64,000 nt of DNA from Lineus longissimus (taxonomy: Eukaryota > Nemertea > Pilidiophora > Heteronemertea > Lineidae): contig NC_088308.1 in NCBI RefSeq assembly GCF_910592395.1, positions 15,889,501 through 15,953,500 of the forward strand. The letters run 5' to 3'. The translations under genes and the position numbers were made by a program. Under the pieces are notes generated by a model. The model did not search any database. It worked only from the letters and a program-made list of their open reading frames with translations, and was not told the origin of the DNA. Shown in pieces: positions 60,206 through 64,000 of this stretch. Each line of letters starts with the position of its first letter. The stretch's first letter is position 1.

Positions 60206-60745
60206 TTTTAAAAATCGTCTGCTAGGACATATATGTACAGGACAACGTCGGCGGGGACAGATGTGACATTTTATTGCAGACCAAAGCAAACGTCCTCTTC
60301 TTCTCGATTTACGTACTTTACTTCAAAAAAGTTAGTTTAAACACTACTGCACAATTATAGAGTGGTCTTAAAGTTCCATTTGGATAGAGATTTGACGGAC
60401 TGATTTGGAAATTCATTCCAACCATGCAACTGTTTCAGAAATGAGAAAAAGCTCCTGGGTGTCATGACATGCATGATGTGTCTTGCCTCTGCATTTTTGT
60501 ACTCAGACATGTCAGAGGGTTTTCAACTTTCATATCATTGAAGAAATAATTCATTCCAATGGTATATCAATCACATCATTTATTTAAAAATCGTCTGCTA
60601 GGACATACAGGACAACGGTGGAGACAGTTGTGACATTTCAATTTTCATTGCATAGAGATTTGACGGACTGATTTGGCAATTCATTCCAACCATGCAACTG
60701 TTTCAGAAATGAGAAAAAGCTCCTGGGTGTCATGACATGCATTCA
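60205..60745. repeat. Local direct duplication with internal deletion
   Basis: taaaaatcgtctgctaggac occurs near 60208 and 60585. A block of about 90 bp (gagatttgacggactgattt... to ...gggtgtcatgacatgcat) occurs near 60386-60474 and 60653-60741. The offset is about 377 bp for the first block and 267 bp for the second, so about 110 bp is absent from copy 2. Confidence 0.85.
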
Positions 60746-60865
60746 ATTATTATTTCACCACAAAGAGCTGCTTCTTTCAGCAGATATGAGACAGCTACCG
60801 GGGCGGGGACTATTTCTTTATGGGGCCTTATTGTTCAGCGTCTCCAAGGAATTCTATTTTTAGAG

Positions 60866-61025
60866 TCCAATGGGGGGGGGGGTTGGGGGGGGGGGCCTTC
60901 CCCCCAATGTACTGACTAAAACCTGTCACTTTCAGAGAACGGGGAGGGGGTTTGGGGGACTCATCCCCCAATGTACTGGCTATAAATGTCAGAAGGACGG
61001 GGGTTTGGGGGCTCCCCCATGTCAA
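60866..61025. repeat. G-tract tandem repeat, about three units
   Basis: Units contain a GGGGGTTTGGGGG-like tract, cccccaatgtactg and aaatgtcag. The first has two long G runs (60872-60895) followed by ccttcccccc. It has strong G-quadruplex potential on the + strand. Confidence 0.78.
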
Positions 61026-61059
61026 ACAGTTGTGTGAGTTCACTAGAGATTGCTCTTTA

Positions 61060-61140
61060 CATATTACCGTGTTGGCAACCTATTGGAGCTGCAACGTCCA
61101 ATCCGGTCTAGTTGTGACTGTCTCATCTCTCTTACTGTCC
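61060..61140. repeat. 68-bp repeat, site 3
   Basis: One unit (ggtctagttgtgactgtctc; atctctcttactgt). The repeat resumes near 62005 after about 860 bp of unrelated sequence. Confidence 0.7.
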
Positions 61141-62000
61141 TTAGTTGTTGGCCTTATTAGTTTTATTTAGTCATAATTTGTCCCTGGTTAAGCTGAATGT
61201 GTAACTGGTATTTCAGTCATATTTTTACATGTTAATTTAGGTCTTTGGCTTGAGTGTGTTGAATAGGACTTTGGTAACTTCAGGACGTTGTGTGATTACT
61301 CATGGACATAGACTTATATAACTCTTGGATTCATTATTTGGAGCTGGACTGGGTGTGGGCAGTTCCTGGCTGGCCTCTGTAGGGAGAAGTTGTACATTGT
61401 AGGTGCCGAACTCAATTCCGTTTGACCAACGTGGTCTTCATTCCTGGTGGAATGTGAACCGGCTGTGTGTCGGACAGTCGTGGTGCTATCACCTGTTTAT
61501 TTGCGTTCAGCCGCGGGTTGGAGCGCCTTGGCATGGCTGCCATCGTGTCGGTGAACCGTGAGTTGGCTTTGCGGCCAAGGTGTCGCCACACCGTTAATTT
61601 GTGAACCAGCTACGTGCTTGGTGGCTACTGGAGTAGCCTTGGACCGACTGCGTGTCGGGACGGACACTTTTGTGTCGTGTGTTGTCGTGTGGTAACGGGA
61701 GAGGAGTTCGGAGAGACGTGTGTTACGTGTGTAACGTGTCGGGAGACCGGTGGCAGGTGGAGGAGCTGTTGTGGGGAAGTGACCGCACCCAGGGAGTGGA
61801 GCTCGGATCGAGTGGCGGGAGCTTTGGAACTTTGGTAACGTGTGAACAGACTTTTAGTTGTTGGATTTGAGTGGTGAAATGTTAAATTTGTAAATATATT
61901 TTTCTTGTTCTTGTTCATTTTTAATACATGTAAATAATTATACATTCAGCAGTGTTTTTCTAATTTGTGACCAGGCCCGTGCAATAGTCTAAATCCCCGC
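61140..62000. other. Roughly 860-bp unique block between repeat units, possible solo LTR
   Basis: A G/T-rich stretch without a real open frame, lying between two copies of the 68-bp unit. It starts near tgtccttagttg and has a TATA-like cttatataact (61312) and an ttaatacatgtaaataa (61920). This would fit a solo LTR or another insertion, but I could not confirm a target duplication or matched TG...CA ends. Confidence 0.25.
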
Positions 62001-62004
62001 TTCG

Positions 62005-62335
62005 CCACACCTTGCCCCATTCTATCTGCAGGCTTTGATTGTGTTATCTCTCTTACCGTCGACATCGTGGAGCAGCCAGGCCCAGTTCGGTCTAGTTGTG
62101 ACTGTCTCATCTCTCTCACTGTGTCGTCAACTTGGTCGGAGCAGCCTGGCCCCATTCTATCTGTAGGTTTTGACTTTGTTAACTCTCTTACTGTGTTATC
62201 GACATCGTGGATCAGCCAGGCCCAATTCGGTGTAGTTGTGACTGTCTCATCTTTCTCACTTTATCGCCAGCATAATCGGCACAGCCTAATCCCATTCTCT
62301 CTGCAGGTTTTAACTATTTTATCTCTTGTATTAGA
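62005..62335. repeat. 68-bp repeat, site 4
   Basis: About four to five units (cccattctatctgcaggctt; gacatcgtggagcagccagg; cccagttcggtctagttgtg). Two sub-types alternate, giving a higher-order step of about 135-140 bp. Confidence 0.8.
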
Positions 62336-62604
62336 CCAATGAATGCGAGCTCCTGTCAACCCTGTATAAACTATCACTGGGCAGGCCAGCATGTTCAGGT
62401 ATCATCCGATCGGATACCTGTACGGAAAAGGGATACCCGAGTGTAGATCCACCTTACCAGGGATTAGGGGCGGATATGCCGAGAGCAGGGAAGACCAGGG
62501 AGTGGAGAAGAAGAGCGAGTGATCGTCCTTTGAAGATAGAAAGTCACACTCTCACACTTTTACACTCTCTCATCGGGCGTCGACATGCTTTATGTGATTG
62601 TTAC

Positions 62605-62790
62605 ACCTCTGTGTCAACATGATGCAGGAGCTATGTCCCATTCTGTCTGGCCGGGACTGTCTCATGTTCCTGATTGAGTTTGCAACACGATGAAGCTGCC
62701 AAACCTACTTCAGTCTAACTGAGGCTGTCCCATTTCTCTCACTCTGTCATCAACATGGTGAAATGAGACAGCCACAATTTAACTGAATCG
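62605..62790. repeat. 68-bp repeat, site 5
   Basis: Two to three diverged units (gtgtcaacatgatgcaggag; cccattctgtctggccggga; ctctgtcatcaacatggtg). Confidence 0.65.
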
Positions 62791-62799
62791 GGCCTCCAT

Positions 62800-64000
62800 G
62801 CCGCTCAACCATGTTGCCAACACAAAAAAGAGATATGAGCCAGTCGCCACCAAATAGGTTCCACTGTATTGATGGAGGGACAATGAGAGAGACGGGGTCA
62901 CAATCAGATCAATCAGGCCTGGCTGCTGGCGAGAGAGACACCATCAAAACCAGACAAGTACAACCTCTCTCTATTCGGGACACCGCCTGGAATGACAAGT
63001 GTTGTCCAGATTAAAGAGGTCAAATTGAATGGAAACAAGCATTTGGTTTAATCCAAAATTAGTGTCCCTATAAAGAGGGTGTCCTTAACTGAGAGGTGCC
63101 TGCGCAAGCAGGTTTTACTGAAGAAGAGACATGGCTGCTCCACCGTGTTGATGACAAAGCCTGAGAAAAAGACAGAAAATAATGGGGAAATGAAACAAAT
63201 GATCAAACTATCATGTGACACCGCTCAAATAAATTTCTTTATTCAAAATCATTGATTGATGGTTTGTACATGTATGGGTGAATATGGCTGTCATAATCTT
63301 ATTTTTATTTTTAACTCATTACCCCCCAAACACGTTCTTGAAAAACCATAAATTCCAATCACTTTTCTGCTTACTTGTTCCAGAACGACACAGCTTTTCA
63401 CTAAAACACCAGATATCATGCCATTACTGTAATAAGAATTAAATAGTTAAGCAGGTATTGAAACAAAAGAGCAGCATCTGCTCTCTGGTTGACATTATTA
63501 ATGATTGGAATTTGCAGGTTTTGGCCATTCGAGGCAAAACAACAATCTCTTACAGAGAATATTAAGTGCAAATAGCCAACAAAGAAAGAAATTATTTCAT
63601 AATTTTTGGCCAGTGTAAAATGAATTAAAACAACTTTGATGGTATTATCTGTATTTTACTTTTCCTATAATTTTTCGAGAAAAAAAATTGTAAAAAAGCA
63701 TTCCTTTCTTGGCAAGAATCGGGGATGAAAACAAAAACCGCCTAGGCAGGCAAAAAGGTGATTAATGGAGGATAAGCAGGGAATAATGCCCAGCAATAAT
63801 CAAAAGAACATCTGTTAGCACATGGTGCATGGATACATAAAATGAAATGGCCAGGGCCATTGTGCTCACCAGTCGATATGAAAGGGAGAGTATGAGGAAG
63901 AACTTGTCATTGTTAGGGGTTAATCATGCAATAGTTGTGGGATGGTGTGGTTTGTCTTGAAAAAGTGGAGTTAGTCGTATTGTTTTCCGCGTGCACATGT
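62800..64000. other. Right end of window, no gene seen
   Basis: AT-rich, with no supported coding feature or clear repeat. Confidence 0.4.

Noticed and set aside
61614-61945. Overlapping 72-106-codon frames on both strands
   Set aside because: They reflect G/T-rich low-complexity sequence with few stops, with no domain.

Overview
This is a metazoan nuclear window with no operons, intron-split genes, long gene-poor stretches and many short inverted-repeat and tandem repeats. The protein families suggest a lophotrochozoan-type invertebrate (mollusc, annelid or brachiopod): the last exon of an Unc4/Uncx homeobox gene, a divergent class A (rhodopsin-like) neuropeptide-type GPCR ending in N-F-Y-L-Y, and frequent TACATGTA-type words. 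The phylum cannot be fixed from sequence alone.

Three genes are supported, all on the + strand. (1) 3977-4828: 3'-terminal coding exon of Unc4/Uncx, entering at homeodomain residue 47; the upstream exons are not seen and probably lie left of the window. (2) 39334-43311: a complete three-exon GPCR of 344 residues (39334-39638, 42003-42223, 42803-43311), with all splice phases agreeing. Its first intron holds two DNA-transposon copies. (3) 51314-56691: a complete three-exon gene of 630 residues (51314-51557, 54435-54640, 55249-56691) whose product I do not recognise, with AATAAA 31 bases after the stop.

The roughly 34 kb between Unc4 and the GPCR is gene-poor. It holds a tandem array at 12.66-14.23 kb with a 225 bp higher-order unit made of 72+75+78 bp monomers, a tRNA-derived SINE at about 18.2 kb, several foldback/MITE-like elements, a composite repeat at 25.0-25.9 kb, and a large repeat block at 29.9-31.2 kb. 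Some of this gene-poor DNA may contain cis-regulatory sequence for the homeobox gene, but that is inference.

From 38 kb onward there are further transposon copies: one with a TAA target duplication, one with a Myb/SANT-like protein typical of PIF/Harbinger elements, and two related elements that share an N-terminal coding fragment. The last 7 kb (57.5-62.8 kb) is repeat-rich: dispersed 68 bp units, a CCCACGTGGG-rich palindromic repeat in two 253 bp copies, a local duplication and G-tract repeats. No bacterial, viral, CRISPR, rRNA or functional tRNA gene was found. Repeat boundaries were read by eye and are approximate unless exact positions are given.
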